This document shows positions 1 to 10,887 of a DNA stretch of 64,000 nucleotides, piece after piece; within the stretch, counting starts at the first letter, position 1; each line of letters starts with the position of its first letter. The position numbers were made by a program, and so were the translations under genes. Where the stretch lies: assembly GCA_027605045.1 (NCBI GenBank), contig JAQFWX010000120.1, forward strand, positions 1 through 64,000. The letters are read 5' to 3'. This DNA is from Phallus indusiatus. Its lineage: Eukaryota > Basidiomycota > Agaricomycetes > Phallales > Phallaceae. A model generated the notes under the pieces. The model searched no databases. It saw only the letters and a program-made list of their open reading frames with translations, and was not told the origin of the DNA.

Positions 1-16
1 TTTCGGTGTCGGACAT
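1..16 (-). CDS. possible 5' end of a gene leaving the window
   Basis: On the minus strand an ATG at 16-14 opens a frame reading M-S-D-T-E before the window ends. The context before the ATG (CATC) is acceptable for a fungal start. A TATA-rich stretch lies about 100 nt upstream at 113-124. Only five codons are visible, so no function can be given and the start may be fortuitous. Confidence 0.3.
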
Positions 17-879
17 GATGGGAAGACGACGCTGCGGAAATCAGGACAAGCGAGTAAGCGGAAAGGGAGCCCCACTGACTTGACTAAAGACGCAGTATAC
101 TTTTATATGCAGGTGTATATATATGGATGGTGTGGGAATGGAGGGTGAATCACTAGAGGGAGAGCGAAAGTTGATGCATGATGATATGTGAGCGCAGGAA
201 GTATTATTTACCGCTGACACTGATACCAGCGACTCGTTACGCTTTACCAGAACCAGAAAAAAAGAGTCAGCAGACGGCTGAGCAATTTGGGTTTGGTAAA
301 CTTTTCGTGACAAAGAACGTCCACAGGCCCCAAAGCCAGTGTTGAAATTCGTAAAGATGACGTGCAAGTCGGACAAGGAGGACGAGCGCGAAGTGGGAAT
401 AAAAAGCAAACATCAGGCTTCAGGGTCGCGGACTAAAGATCAAAAACGGCAGGGTAACAGAGGAAGAAGGCCTGTCGAAAAGCCCAGGAACAGAAAAGGA
501 GTCGGGCACAAAATTTGCACATGGGAGATTACAGTTCTAATAAAACACTTTGAATTATACGCACACGGATATTGAAAAGAACTATTCTTAAACTGAGTGC
601 TCGGACTGCGCCAGAAGCACGTAGAACCAATTACACAAATGTGGCTTGAAGTTATTTTGTCTGTTTCAAGGTGAAATGGTTGCAAATGATTATAAATTGA
701 TGATGCAATTGTATTAGAGTTCCTTTAGAACATAACGTGTGCTTCTACTCTAATTTCATTCGCATGAGACCGTGCCGCATATGTACATGTACGACTTGTC
801 GTCGGGCTTGTTCCGGCTATCATGTGTCGCCTCTCCGGTATCAAATAGCATCGCCGCAATATTCCAAAGTTTCCCAGGT
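17..879. other. intergenic, no supported gene
   Basis: About 860 bp between the possible minus-strand start at 16 and the metaxin stop at 880. It holds only short overlapping open frames without recognisable motifs. The TATA-like tract at 113-124 could serve the leftward gene. The right part is probably metaxin 3' flank. Confidence 0.5.
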
Positions 880-1899
880 TCACAAATCCTTTGGAGGATG
901 GAGGGGCTCGAAGGCTCCTTGCACGATGGCTCGTACCTTGCGTTCCCAAGCGACCAGATTTACATGGTGTACAATTTCACTCCGTGCACGGTCCATTCCC
1001 TTTGCCTGGGGATGCAAAGCTACATGCAAATATGCGAAAATAAGGGCATCAAGAGGTGTCGGTCCACTTTAAAAAAAGCTCAGGTCAATCAACGATCATA
1101 TACAGCGGCAAAGCCAAGGAGAGGAAAGCTCGTACTGGGAATTTAAGAACCACTTGTCTGTCCCTAGTCTTTCCGATAAGGCCGAAATAGCTTCTCGGTA
1201 TCTTTGATGCAGACTGGACACCTCTATGTTGATCCCTTGCGGAGGCACAGCCGAGTTGAAACCTGTCATGGGTGCTGGAGGAGGATGTAGGATAGCCGAA
1301 ATTTGAGCTAATGGCGAAGGATGCGAGTATAACCATGCTGATATCGGAGAAGAAGAACCCTGGTAGGTCAACTTTTCTTGGACGGTCGTAAAAATTAGTA
1401 CACGGAAAGGAAAATTAGATAATGAAAATGCACGGACGAGTGCTGCGTGGACAGTGCCTTCCAAAAGAGCGACCCATGCGCGACTTTCATCCTTGGCATT
1501 CTCATCAGCGTATCCTTCCAATTCCGTATTCCACACATGTTCTTGCTGAATTTCATCGGCCCACCCCGGTATCGTCCTTGCGCCGAGCAATTCACCGCTC
1601 GTCGATTCTTTGGACGGAATCCAAAGACACGGCAGCCTTCCGTCAATACCACCAGATGCATGAACATCCCATCTTATCTTCACGCCTGTAAGACCGCGCA
1701 GAGCGATATACGCCTGCCATTTCAAACACTCCACATCCTTGCTCAGGTTCCGCGACGTGGGTAGAGGTGTAGCAATCCATAGTACAGGAGTGAGACTCGA
1801 CACCCGGAGTGGAGGCGGGTCAATAGCAGGCGTGTGATATAGCGGAAAACGCGAGTAAAACTTTTTCAAGGCATCTGGCATAGGAACGCGTCCAGCCAT
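880..1899 (-). CDS. metaxin / Sam35-37-like outer-membrane sorting protein
   Basis: Two exons, complement(880..1066, 1136..1899), 316 aa. The N-terminal half reads like the thioredoxin/GST-N-like fold of Tom37/metaxin proteins (LECLKWQAYIALRGL-type segment near residue 45). The second exon begins with GPTPLDALIFAYLH, the conserved C-terminal GST-like metaxin motif, which supports the intron. In that family the protein sits on the cytosolic face of the mitochondrial outer membrane and takes part in beta-barrel insertion (SAM complex). I chose the ATG at 1899; upstream in-frame ATG at 1938 and downstream at 1881 are alternatives. No transmembrane helix is obvious. It is transcribed away from the acylphosphatase gene, with 122 bp between start codons. 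Whether it is the Sam35 or the Sam37 type cannot be decided by eye. Confidence 0.8.
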
Positions 1900-2021
1900 G
1901 TAATGAGGAATATGTCGGTGTGTGGTCACCACGCACACTGGTCAGATCTCCAGACTTTCAGATCCCGGATTACTAATGAGCGCGATTGCCAGCGGCGCCA
2001 ACCTAAACTCTTATCGTCCTC
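1900..2021. promoter_or_regulatory. short divergent promoter, metaxin / acylphosphatase
   Basis: Only 122 bp separate the two divergent start codons, so both promoters and 5' UTRs must share this segment or overlap the opposite gene. No TATA box or known site stands out. Confidence 0.5.
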
Positions 2022-2475
2022 ATGCCGCGTTCTATCGACTTCACTGTCTTTGGAAAGGTTCAAGGTACAAATTCCGCAATAATAAAATATATCACTTCAA
2101 GCCCATTCAAGTGCATACTTGCCCACAGGTGTTTATTTCCGTGTGTTTGCCAAAGAGACGGCAGATACAGCTGGGCTAAAGGGGTTTGTGAAGAACGATC
2201 CCGTGAGTCTTCGAGTGCCAACTATTAGAAGAGTCAGGTGCACTTAAGTACATGACTTCAGACTGGTACAGTATCCGGTACGGTCCAAGGAGAATCACAT
2301 GGTTTAAAACTATTGTGGGTTTGTTTCAGTGTTGGCAATCGTTCGATGCAACCAGTGAAGATGCGATCAATCGGGGTCCTATGCTGCGCAGGTTACCCAA
2401 GTGAAAATCACGAACGAGAGAGATTTGAATCAGCCCGAATATGATGGTTTCACCATAATACGTAGACATAGATAG
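2022..2475 (+). CDS. acylphosphatase
   Basis: Four exons, 2022..2064, 2129..2202, 2262..2314 and 2361..2475, giving 94 aa, the normal acylphosphatase size (about 90-100). Exon 1 ends and exon 2 begins inside the motif FTVFGKVQGVYFRVFA, which holds the catalytic phosphate-binding loop with Arg. GLKGFVKNDPTGTV carries the catalytic Asn, and TVQGE follows. The C-terminus PEYDGFTIIR fits the family's usual end. Family role: hydrolyses the carboxyl-phosphate bond of acylphosphates such as 1,3-bisphosphoglycerate, in the cytosol. The last intron (2315-2360) is the least certain: its acceptor at 2359-2360 was chosen because it alone links VQGESHGLKLL to the GSYAAQVTQV segment in frame. Confidence 0.85.
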
Positions 2476-2905
2476 CTTTATATGCAACATATATTATTGG
2501 CATATTATCTGTGTAGTGCAACATTTCAAACTTTCCCTTGTGAAAGCCGATTCTATGATCTGCACGTCGTGGTTATTTTTCGGTCCCATAGGTCATGTTT
2601 ATGTTGCATACTCCAGTATGAAACAGCGGAGATTAGAAGCGTTTTTGCTAAGGCTCCGTAAGACTATCAGGGAGTTAAAAAGTTATCATGACAGTGTTTC
2701 AAATGCAACCCCTATACTTGATGGGAAAGAACATTCGTGTTGCCCTCAAACGCATACGCAGCTCAGGACGGCAGAATCCAACAATTCAGATACGAACGCA
2801 GGAACTGAAAAAGGATGGTTTTGAAAAGAGAACCAGCTTCGATGACGCGCGGTTATGTGTCACATGTCACATATTGACATTTAGCTGAATAGGGTAATCG
2901 TCATC

Positions 2906-5900
2906 ATGTCTTTACTGAGCGACCCAGAGTGAGTGGAACACAACCTCTCCTACAACAAGTCCTAAGCAAACATTTAGCTTCTTAATCCACCGGTTACGAT
3001 TATCTTATCTCCGTCATGTCGACGATCCATACGGCCCAAGGATATTATCTTTGAACCCAGCGTACTCGTCTAACCCACACATCATCGCTTCTGGTCTCGC
3101 AGACCCCGAAGCGTGGCCAGAACTTGGATTACCCTCAACTCCTCCGTTAGAGGGTGGTGAACTAGCGAATGCAGGAAACGACAAGAAACGACATCCCGGA
3201 GGTGCCAATCTCAAATACACTCAAACTATCGTTGGTCAGAATAGGGTAGGTGGGATGGGGATGCGCGTAAACGCAAGACGTGTCTCTTCAATAAAGGATT
3301 CTGCCTCACCTATAATCACTCGCGAAGACGTCGATCATCATAATGGCAAGAGACTTCGCTCTGATAGTGAACCCACACCTGCCCCTGCGTCGCCCAACCA
3401 AGAGGTCGATACTCATCCTGATAAACCAATATCTAATACCGTCTTGAAACGCAGCAGTGCGGATATGACTACCCTGGAACAAGCACCTGCACCTCTTGCC
3501 AGCGAACTAGAACAGCGAAAGCCCGGTGCCTTTAGACCACCGTTTGCTCGAGCCGCAGAAATGGAAGCTCGTCGTAGGCCAAGACCACATTTTCATAATG
3601 CATCTACTGAAACACATTCGCAACCACGTCGAGATGTACCGCTCCAGAAGGAGTCTTATAACCCGGAAATATCAGACAACGAAGATTTATCGGACGATGA
3701 CGAAGCATCGGATTTAGACGGCAACGACGATGAAGGGTTCTCAGATCCGTATGTCCGATTTCTCATAACAGAATGTGTACGTCTACTGATTTATGACGCA
3801 GTGATGGTTCATTTGGACCTCATATTGTCTTAGATGGCTCTGTATCTGATGGAATATTATCAACCAGCAATTCCGGAGGCCTTTCAACATCACCTTCGTC
3901 GGGAGTAGACACATACGCCCATCTACACCCAAATGCTAGACGCGCTCAGGCACGTCTTCGTCTGGACTCCCTCGACGACAAGCGTCCTTCTCAATCAGAT
4001 TCTGCAATCGCGACAGACCAAAACGCCAAGCATGATGCGCATCCCCGACGTACAATTAAAACCAAAGGATCCTATTTTGAACTTGTTTCCCCTCCTTTTC
4101 AAAATCGCAACGCTCAAGCTCAAGGAAAACAGGCAAGTGGAACAACAGCTCCAGCAGAAAGGCTGCCGCATGCTTATCCAATGGAACGTCCCGAACCTCA
4201 ACCACACAAGCTCACTTTTACTCGCGTCAAGGTCCCACCAGTACCTTCTACGAAGACCCCTTCTGCTCTATCGTTGATGTTAGCCTCGCATGGTTCTAAA
4301 CCTGAAAATCCTTTCGCCGAACTCTATTCTCTCATCTCGTCACGTTCAAACCCGCTGACCCTAGAAGTCGTCTACCCGTTTTCCGATCATAAAGATCCGG
4401 TTACACTCAGAGTGCGATCGGACGCGACCGTAGAGGAAGTTATTGGGTTTGGATTGTGGACATATTGGGAAGAAGGGTTTACACCCAAATTGGACGATTG
4501 CGATGAAGCCAAAAAACGAGATCGACTTACTGCAGCCGGATGGAGTTTGCGAGTTACTGAGGACGGTGAAGTCGATGATGATTTCCCAGGTTTGTTTTTT
4601 TTTTTTTCCTAAAAATTTGGTCGACTTGCCTAATAATATTTTAATTATGAATACAACAGCTTTCGATAGGATGGCAAAAATGTCCAAATTTAGTTTCGAA
4701 GGTTATGCTATCCTTCCAGAAACACCCTCACAAAGTGAGCTTTCTCGTGTCTGCTCTTCTTAAAATTATTGACATTTTGTTTAGCTGAACAGAATCGAAT
4801 AACTGAATCAAAGATCGTCCGTCGATCTTCTCGAGTGATGCTCGCTAAGAAAAAGGATACTACAACCCAGCAAACTTTGGCTCCTCCTCCGTCCACCCTT
4901 CATCCTGGGAGTCTGGCTTCTCACGTCCCCATGTCAAGTTCTATAGGGGGAGGTTCTAGTATTTCACAAGGGCCGCAACAGCTTCTCAAAATCAGATTTG
5001 TCGATAAAGCCGATGTTCAAAACACTGTTCCTATCTATAAGACCATCCCGGTGTATGTTTCTCCTTTGTTTATTCAAATACTTCGCACGCTCAATTCTCA
5101 TCTTTGAAATAGGAAGGAGAGTATGTATATGGAGGAAGTATTGGAAAATGTTTGTCGCCGATATAGGATCGAAGACCCTAAACAGTGGTGCCTGGTTTAT
5201 GATATGAAGATCCTCATTCCGTTAGACCGCACTGTTGCGAGTCTACAAGGCAAGACGGAACTTTACCTTGTAAAGACTGAAAACCTGGCCCAATACGATA
5301 TTGAGAAACAGCAGACCCGAAGCACGGATCCCAATGGTTGGTGCTGCTCTAGTTGGTCAATCAATATAATAACTATGTTTTTGTTTAGCTTCAATTTTCA
5401 GCGGAACATCAGATGTACCAGAAAGAGAAAACAACGGAGCTCTAGATTTTACTAAGGCTTACAAGGTAAATTTATTGCATCTCCAATTGGTTTTTGGTTT
5501 AATTGAAAGTTTCATTTGTTTAGAAATATACGGTTTACCGTAAAATGCCCATGTTGGTCGTCCGACATGAACGTATTCTCGCTATTGACGGAGATTACGT
5601 CCACGTAAGCTGTCGAATGTACTTTGGAAGCTGTGTCTTTAACCCAACCAAAAAAAAAATAGATCATGCCAGTGGCCACACGAGCATTTTTGGATAGCAT
5701 GAAGACGTCGTCTTACCACATCAAATCAATTTCTGGGTGCACTCAGTCGGCAAAATCCTCAAACTTCAAGCTAGCGGTTGCGAGAGATGGGGGAACCAAG
5801 CGGTATGACTTTGAGGCGGAAAGTCCGAGAATTGCAGGTTTGTTATTCAACACAGTTTCTGGTACATATTTTATATTCATTGGTCGTACTATTAGCCGAG

Positions 5901-5990
5901 ATTGTACGAACTATACGAGATTTACGGAATAAGCGACCGGAGAGAGCGTCGACTATGACTCGTTCACGTCGAAGTAAAGCTCCACAATAA
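2906..5990 (+). CDS. AVO1: TORC2 subunit Sin1/AVO1
   Basis: Ten exons: 2906..2928, 2978..3748, 3802..4589, 4660..4734, 4785..5052, 5113..5336, 5389..5465, 5524..5604, 5663..5837, 5896..5990; 858 aa. Every junction keeps frame. The start MSLLSDPDFLIHRLRLSYLR matches the N-terminal region of Sin1/AVO1. Residues about 435-560 form the CRIM domain (NPFAELYSLISSRSNPLTLE; conserved acidic loop), which in the family recruits AGC kinases such as Ypk1/Akt. Next come a Ras-binding-like domain (about 615-740) and a C-terminal PH domain (KKYTVYRKMPMLVVRHERIL; IAEIVRTIRDLR helix) for membrane phosphoinositide binding. The region between N-terminus and CRIM is long, acidic and low-complexity, as is common in fungal orthologues. 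A T-run in intron 3 (about 4596-4609) is the polypyrimidine tract. Confidence 0.93.
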
Positions 5991-6293
5991 CTTGGTAGTC
6001 TGTACGTTTAACACTGGCATATACGGGTATATATATTGCATGCGCAGGGTCGATGAACGAGCTGAAAAATGCGGTCCCTTCACACTGTACTCTCAAATTT
6101 GAATTTAGACCAGAAGTTTACATCAATAAGAAATCACGGAACAGTGTGATTGAGGCGTGAGCTTGAGGTGAGGCTGATGAAGGACATGTTTCTGCTTAAG
6201 AAGCTTTGCTTATACATAAGGTAAAAACATAACAGAATAGTATCATAGTCTCTCGCGCATGACAGTAGCCGATCGGACTTGTCCAAGATACGC

Positions 6294-6821
6294 TTACTGA
6301 AATAAAAATTGAGTGTATTTTCATAAAGAAAAGACCCAGTATACTCACGAATACCAAAGCAGCACCCTTGGTCTTTTTGTCTCCACCCAGTTCGAAGCTG
6401 ACAAACAAATCAGTATATCTCGGAGCGATACGAAAAGAAGAAACGCACTGTTTGCAACGTTTCAAGGGTAGTTGCATTTTGTACTTGCATTGTGTGCATT
6501 CCAGCCGTAAAACGATCTTTTTCGTGGTCTTTGCCTTCTTGTGGAACACGGGTTTCGTCTGACCACCATAACCGGATTGTTTGCGGTCATAACGACGTTT
6601 GCCTTGCGCTGATGTCGAATCTTTACCCTTCTTGTATTGGGTAACTTTATGGGGACTATATCATGACTGTCAGCAACTCATAAGGTGGTGGATTTTGCAA
6701 GGGAACGTACGTGTGTTTCCGGCATTGCTTTCCCTTGCAGAATGTCCGACGAGTTCTAAGAGTACATTAGAGAATGTTTTTACAAAGTTAAATTGGAAAC
6801 TCACTTAGGGATGTTGACCAT
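6294..6821 (-). CDS. RPL42: 60S ribosomal protein eL42 (L44/L36A)
   Basis: Five exons, complement(6294..6296, 6349..6397, 6449..6655, 6711..6755, 6805..6821), 106 aa, exactly the family length. Landmarks are [20 protein letters not shown] at the start, [20 protein letters not shown] in the middle, the zinc-ribbon cysteines in [12 protein letters not shown], and the invariant end GAALVF. Proline in PVFH, the residue whose change gives cycloheximide resistance in several yeasts, is Pro here, predicting sensitivity. The fifth exon contributes only the TAA stop directly after a CAG acceptor. The protein sits at the large-subunit E site. It is divergent from DcpS with 104 bp between start codons. 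Confidence 0.96.
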
Positions 6822-6925
6822 CTTGCGCTACAAAGGTCAGTGTCGAATATGAGGAAGAGATGTATAGTTGCTTAGGTAATAACGCGGAGTTTGAAAGCGC
6901 ACTTGAGATTTGCGGACGTCGAGAA
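6822..6925. promoter_or_regulatory. 104-bp divergent promoter, eL42 / DcpS
   Basis: Start codons of the two genes face away from each other with only 104 bp between them. The segment holds a GC-richer core (AACGCGGAG near 6890). No TATA box is visible. A CTTTGTAG just before the eL42 ATG could be the 3' end of a 5'-UTR intron. Confidence 0.5.
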
Positions 6926-8182
6926 ATGGCAGACATTCTGAATATTGACCTCCTACATCAATTTAATTTTGAGCGGGTTTTGGACGATGGTACACGAATT
7001 TTTGAGTACTGAAAAGGAACTGTGAGCTGATCATTCACCAAGATCCATTACTTCATACCTTGTATCTTCTGGGTACGCTCCCATCCAAAGCTGACAAGAC
7101 CAAGCGCGAGCCAGCCATTCTATCGTTTCAAAGAACTCACTTTATAAATGGTTCTATTCAAGATTTAAATCTCGAAGAGATCAAGCCCATCGAATCTAAT
7201 GACATCGTAAAGACTTCTAATGTCCGATGCTAAAGATGCCCAACTAACCATAAGTCGAAGTATCACTGGGCTTTCGGATGGCTTCAGAAAAATGCAGAAT
7301 TCCCCGATGTGAAGTTAAATATCATCTTTCCAGCTACCGAAGTTCATATTCGTAAGGTGCGGTACTTGGTTAGCTGTAACAGTTGTTCTCATTTCTTTCC
7401 GAGGTGCTTAGTATACTAGGCAGCGGGTTCTTATGGTGAAAGAAACACCCGAGCTATATGAAGCGGTAGTTCGACCTTATATCAATAGTTTTCCTTCGTC
7501 TCGGTTTGAATGGTATTGTTCTGTCATATGTTGCTTTACCTCCTTTATTCATTCGTATTCAGGGTTTACAATATTTTATCCCACAAAGTCGAAAGTGAGA
7601 AAATACTTTACGAGGATGCATCGCCAGAAACTGGATTCATCCTCATTCCGGATATGAAGTGGGATCTCAAGATGATATCTTCCCTTTATCTTGTCGCCAT
7701 AGCCCATACACGCTCCATTGCCACTCTCCGGGATCTCAAACGGGAACATTTACCAATGCTAAGAGCCATTCGTCGTGAAACGGCCAAGGTAGTTCAAGCT
7801 AAATGGGGACTGGAAGGAGCGAGCGCACTGCGATTTTATGTTCATTATCAACCTTCGTATTGTACGTACGACAATTTCAAGGCTCCGCGTCACTAATGCT
7901 ATTTTTATTGAAGATCATTTCCATGTTCACGTTGTTAACGCCAATTATTCCGGCTTCAAAGGAATATCCGCTGGTCAAGCTCATTTACTGGAAGACATTA
8001 TTTCCCTAGTTTGTATCATCCCAATATTTACGCTTAAAGTTCTCTCATGACCAAATTAGCTTGAACTTTCTCCCCAGACGGGTCCGACTTTGATCTCTCA
8101 AATGACGCTAACGTACCAATTAGGCGAACATCATGGATTATTCGACTCTCTAATGGAAGCACAGAAACAGATGGAGGATTAA
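6926..8182 (+). CDS. DCS1: m7GpppX diphosphatase (scavenger decapping enzyme DcpS)
   Basis: Seven exons, 6926..6989, 7043..7206, 7255..7356, 7412..7512, 7563..7861, 7914..8008, 8060..8182; 315 aa. Start MADILNIDLLHQFNFERVLD. The swapped N-terminal domain is followed by YHWAFGWLQ and by VYNILSHKVE (human DcpS has VYNILDKKAE). The HIT-family catalytic triad motif YYHFHVHVV is assembled across intron 5 (about residue 243-251) with the central His present. It is followed by AGQAHLLEDII. The enzyme hydrolyses the m7GpppN cap left after 3'-5' mRNA decay, and in yeast DCS1 also modulates stress responses. Exon joins were chosen to avoid in-frame stops (for example TGA in 7013-7015 lies in intron 1). 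Confidence 0.93.
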
Positions 8183-9009
8183 ACTACTTGCAGCGAGGCT
8201 GGGACATTTCAGGGTGACGGCGTTATTTGTCTCATTTACCCAATAGACGAGCTGTTCAATGATCCCTGCAATGATAGAGCCGAGCGAACGCTGTATTGAC
8301 GAAGAAAGGGTTGTATATTAGCTTGAGCCTAATAATATTCATTGGCCATGAAATCAGGACCCGTTATGCACCCAGTACGAAATTCACAGTCCTCAACACA
8401 CCATCTGGTGGGCAGTCTAGCAGTCCTTCGAGTCCTGCATCTCTTAAAATAGCTCCTCCGCTGTTAGCGCTAAGGCTCCTAATCCTCATTTGATTTAGTT
8501 TCTCACATTTTTTTGAATAGGAATACTAAAGGCTGCATAGTCTCTTGATTGGTAGCACATCGCTATTGATTTTTTTCAATTTGCGGTTACCCTTTGAATG
8601 AAGAAGTTTGCAGATTCCGAGATTACTTTTCGATGAATGGTTTTAGACCCAGTTGCTTTTGCCGAGGCTAGGACTCGTAAACTTCGACTCGGAGGAGTGC
8701 GATCGAACACATTTCAGCGAAAGTCTCTGTTTGGGCTCCTACGTGTCTCAGCAGAAAGATCTTGTTGTTAGTGACAAGGTGACTCCGAAGTCCACGAGGC
8801 TCACGAGGTTCGCAGCACATGTGATGACGACACCGGAAATATAAAACCCTTCTAGGAAAATTTGCTGGCAAGTCACAATACTTTCAAACTTCCAGAAGCC
8901 CTTATTTAATTCCGCGTCTAGTTCGTAGCTTAAAGGCTTAAAACTACGCCCAGTCCTTAAGGCCTTACGCCCAGCTCGAGTGCTCCCAGTCCCCAGTGCT
9001 CACATCGTC
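8183..9009. other. intergenic, no supported gene
   Basis: About 830 bp between DcpS and the chitinase start. Only short open frames without motifs. The last 100 bp is presumably chitinase promoter and 5' UTR; an in-frame ATG at 8980 would add ten residues before the signal peptide. Confidence 0.5.
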
Positions 9010-10496
9010 ATGCGCACCATCATCTCTCTAGCTTTCTTGACCATATCTCTTCTCTGTTCTGGCGTTCAAAGCTCGACGAATAAACAATGTCAAGCTTCTT
9101 CCATCAGTAAGAAGCCTGCTTCTCCCAGTCCTAAAGCACCCGAATTTGTTCAGTCTGCATGGTTCGCGGGCTGGCACGACGGTATTCCAGGTCATAGTTT
9201 CAACGTTCCCGATATTAGCTGGAGCAAATATACCCACATGACTTATGCATTCGCGTGAGTATAGGTCGTGACTCGGGTTTGATATATCGATTCTTACTGT
9301 TTTTCTCATCAGTACGACCATTTCAGACGTAACTCAACTTGCTATCACCTCCCAGGATGAACAGGTTATACCTCAACTTGTCCGGGCCGCTCATGCACAC
9401 AATGTGACGGTTTCTATATCAGTAGGAGGATGGACCGGTTCCCGATTTTTTTCCACAGCTGTCGCGACACCTCAAAATCGCACGACATTCATCAATACCC
9501 TTGCAGACTTTGTTGAGCAATGGGGTTTTGATGGGATAGATTTCGAGTAAGAAGGATTCCACTTTTTTTCTTCTTTATCTTGACATTCTGATATGACTCC
9601 TTCAGCTGGGAATATCCTAATCACCAGGGCATAGGATGCAACGCCATCTCCGAGAACGATACCCCCAATTTCCTTTCTCTCCTCCAACAACTTCGTTCTA
9701 CTCCCCGCACAAGCCAGCTTATCCTTAGCGCAGCAACGTCACTCACACCATTCGTGGCAGCTTCGGGCAGTCCATCCAGCGATGTATCTGCTTTTGCGGA
9801 AGTATTGGACTTCATTGAGATGATGAACTATGATGTTTGGGGATCATGGTCCAGTGCAGTTGGACCTAACTCTCCTTTGAATGATACATGTGCGACTCCA
9901 GCTAACCAGCAAGGCTCCGCCGTAAGTGGAGTGCGGGCATGGACAGCAGCTGGTATGCCACCACATAAAATAGTGCTGGGCGTTGCGTCCTATGGACATA
10001 GTTTCAGCGTTACAACCCAGAATGCTATCAAGAATGGTCAATTGGTAGCGTATCCTCCTTTCGATGCTTCAAATCAACCGGCTGGGGACGCCTGGGATGG
10101 TCAGCCTGGAACTGATGTCTGTGGAAACTTTGAAGGTCGAGGAGGTAAGCAGACCACAGCTCAAATACCATTACGAGTACCCAACTAGATCTGGTTATAG
10201 GTGTCTTCGATTTCTGGGGTCTGATCGCAGGTGGATTCCTTACTTCCACTGGCCAGCCTGCCCCAGGAATTTACTATCGGTTCGACGAATGTAGCCAGTC
10301 AGCCTATGTTTACAATTCGAAAACACAAGTCCAAGTTTCGTTTGACGACACAAGAGCTTCTAAAGCGAAAGGACAATACATTGCTCATGCTGGTCTTAGA
10401 GGATTTTCGACATGGGAGGCTGGAGGCGACTCCAATGATTTGCTTTTGAATGCTATCATAAGTGGGGTTGGGCATCCTGCTCAGTCCTGTGCTTGA
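9010..10496 (+). CDS. secreted GH18 chitinase
   Basis: Four exons, 9010..9254, 9313..9546, 9606..10144, 10201..10496; 437 aa. An N-terminal signal peptide (MRTIISLAFLTISLLCSGVQ) is followed by a short Ser/Pro/Lys linker and one GH18 barrel. The catalytic motif DGIDFDWEYP (about residues 154-163, Glu is the proton donor) is interrupted by intron 2. SVGGWTGS (beta-3 strand motif), MMNYDVWG (beta-6) and GLRGFSTWEAGGD (beta-8) are all present, so it should be active. No chitin-binding module or transmembrane segment is seen. Family role: cleaves beta-1,4-linked GlcNAc chains, for wall remodelling, autolysis or feeding. Start at 9010 gives the cleanest signal peptide. Confidence 0.92.
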
Positions 10497-10887
10497 GTCC
10501 AATTCAGATAAAATCATTACAAGTATCTCCTCGAAAACAGTTTATTAATTACATTTAATCACCCGGTTCAATATTAGCAACACTGCTATTCTAGGATAAT
10601 CACTTCACAGTTGTATTTCATAGTACGTAGTCCGAAATTTGAGATTTTTTGTTTGGAGCTGCTGGTCGTTGGACGACATGAATTCGAATGAACTTGTACG
10701 AATCACTGGTTTGTTTTTAATGATCAATCACATGACCATGTATTCTTCGAAAGGCTATTTTACGTCACCTAAATTAAAATTAAAATTAAACGCTGATAGC
10801 CGAGTAAAGACTGAATTCCGCGAAAGTATGTAACGGGCAGTTGTAGCCGTTCCGAAGTTATGAAGAGCTCGCTGGGACTCTTCAACC
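10497..10887. other. intergenic between chitinase and monooxygenase
   Basis: About 390 bp; no motif-bearing frame. Contains chitinase 3' flank and the promoter of the next gene. An A/T-rich repeat of AAATTAA units lies at about 10770-10790. Confidence 0.45.

Noticed and set aside
737..1146. Two overlapping plus-strand open frames of 111 and 124 codons
   Set aside because: They lie antisense to the metaxin second exon, which has a strong family motif.
2315..2359. A frameshift in acylphosphatase
   Set aside because: At first the C-terminus seemed out of frame; a 46-nt intron ending at 2360 joins all pieces without an indel.
2516..2824. 102-codon open frame between acylphosphatase and Sin1
   Set aside because: No motif, and it overlaps the presumed promoter of Sin1.
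6990..7042. Nonsense codon in DcpS (TGA after IFEY)
   Set aside because: The stop lies inside a 53-nt GT-AG intron that joins VLDD to DPLLHTLYLLGTL.
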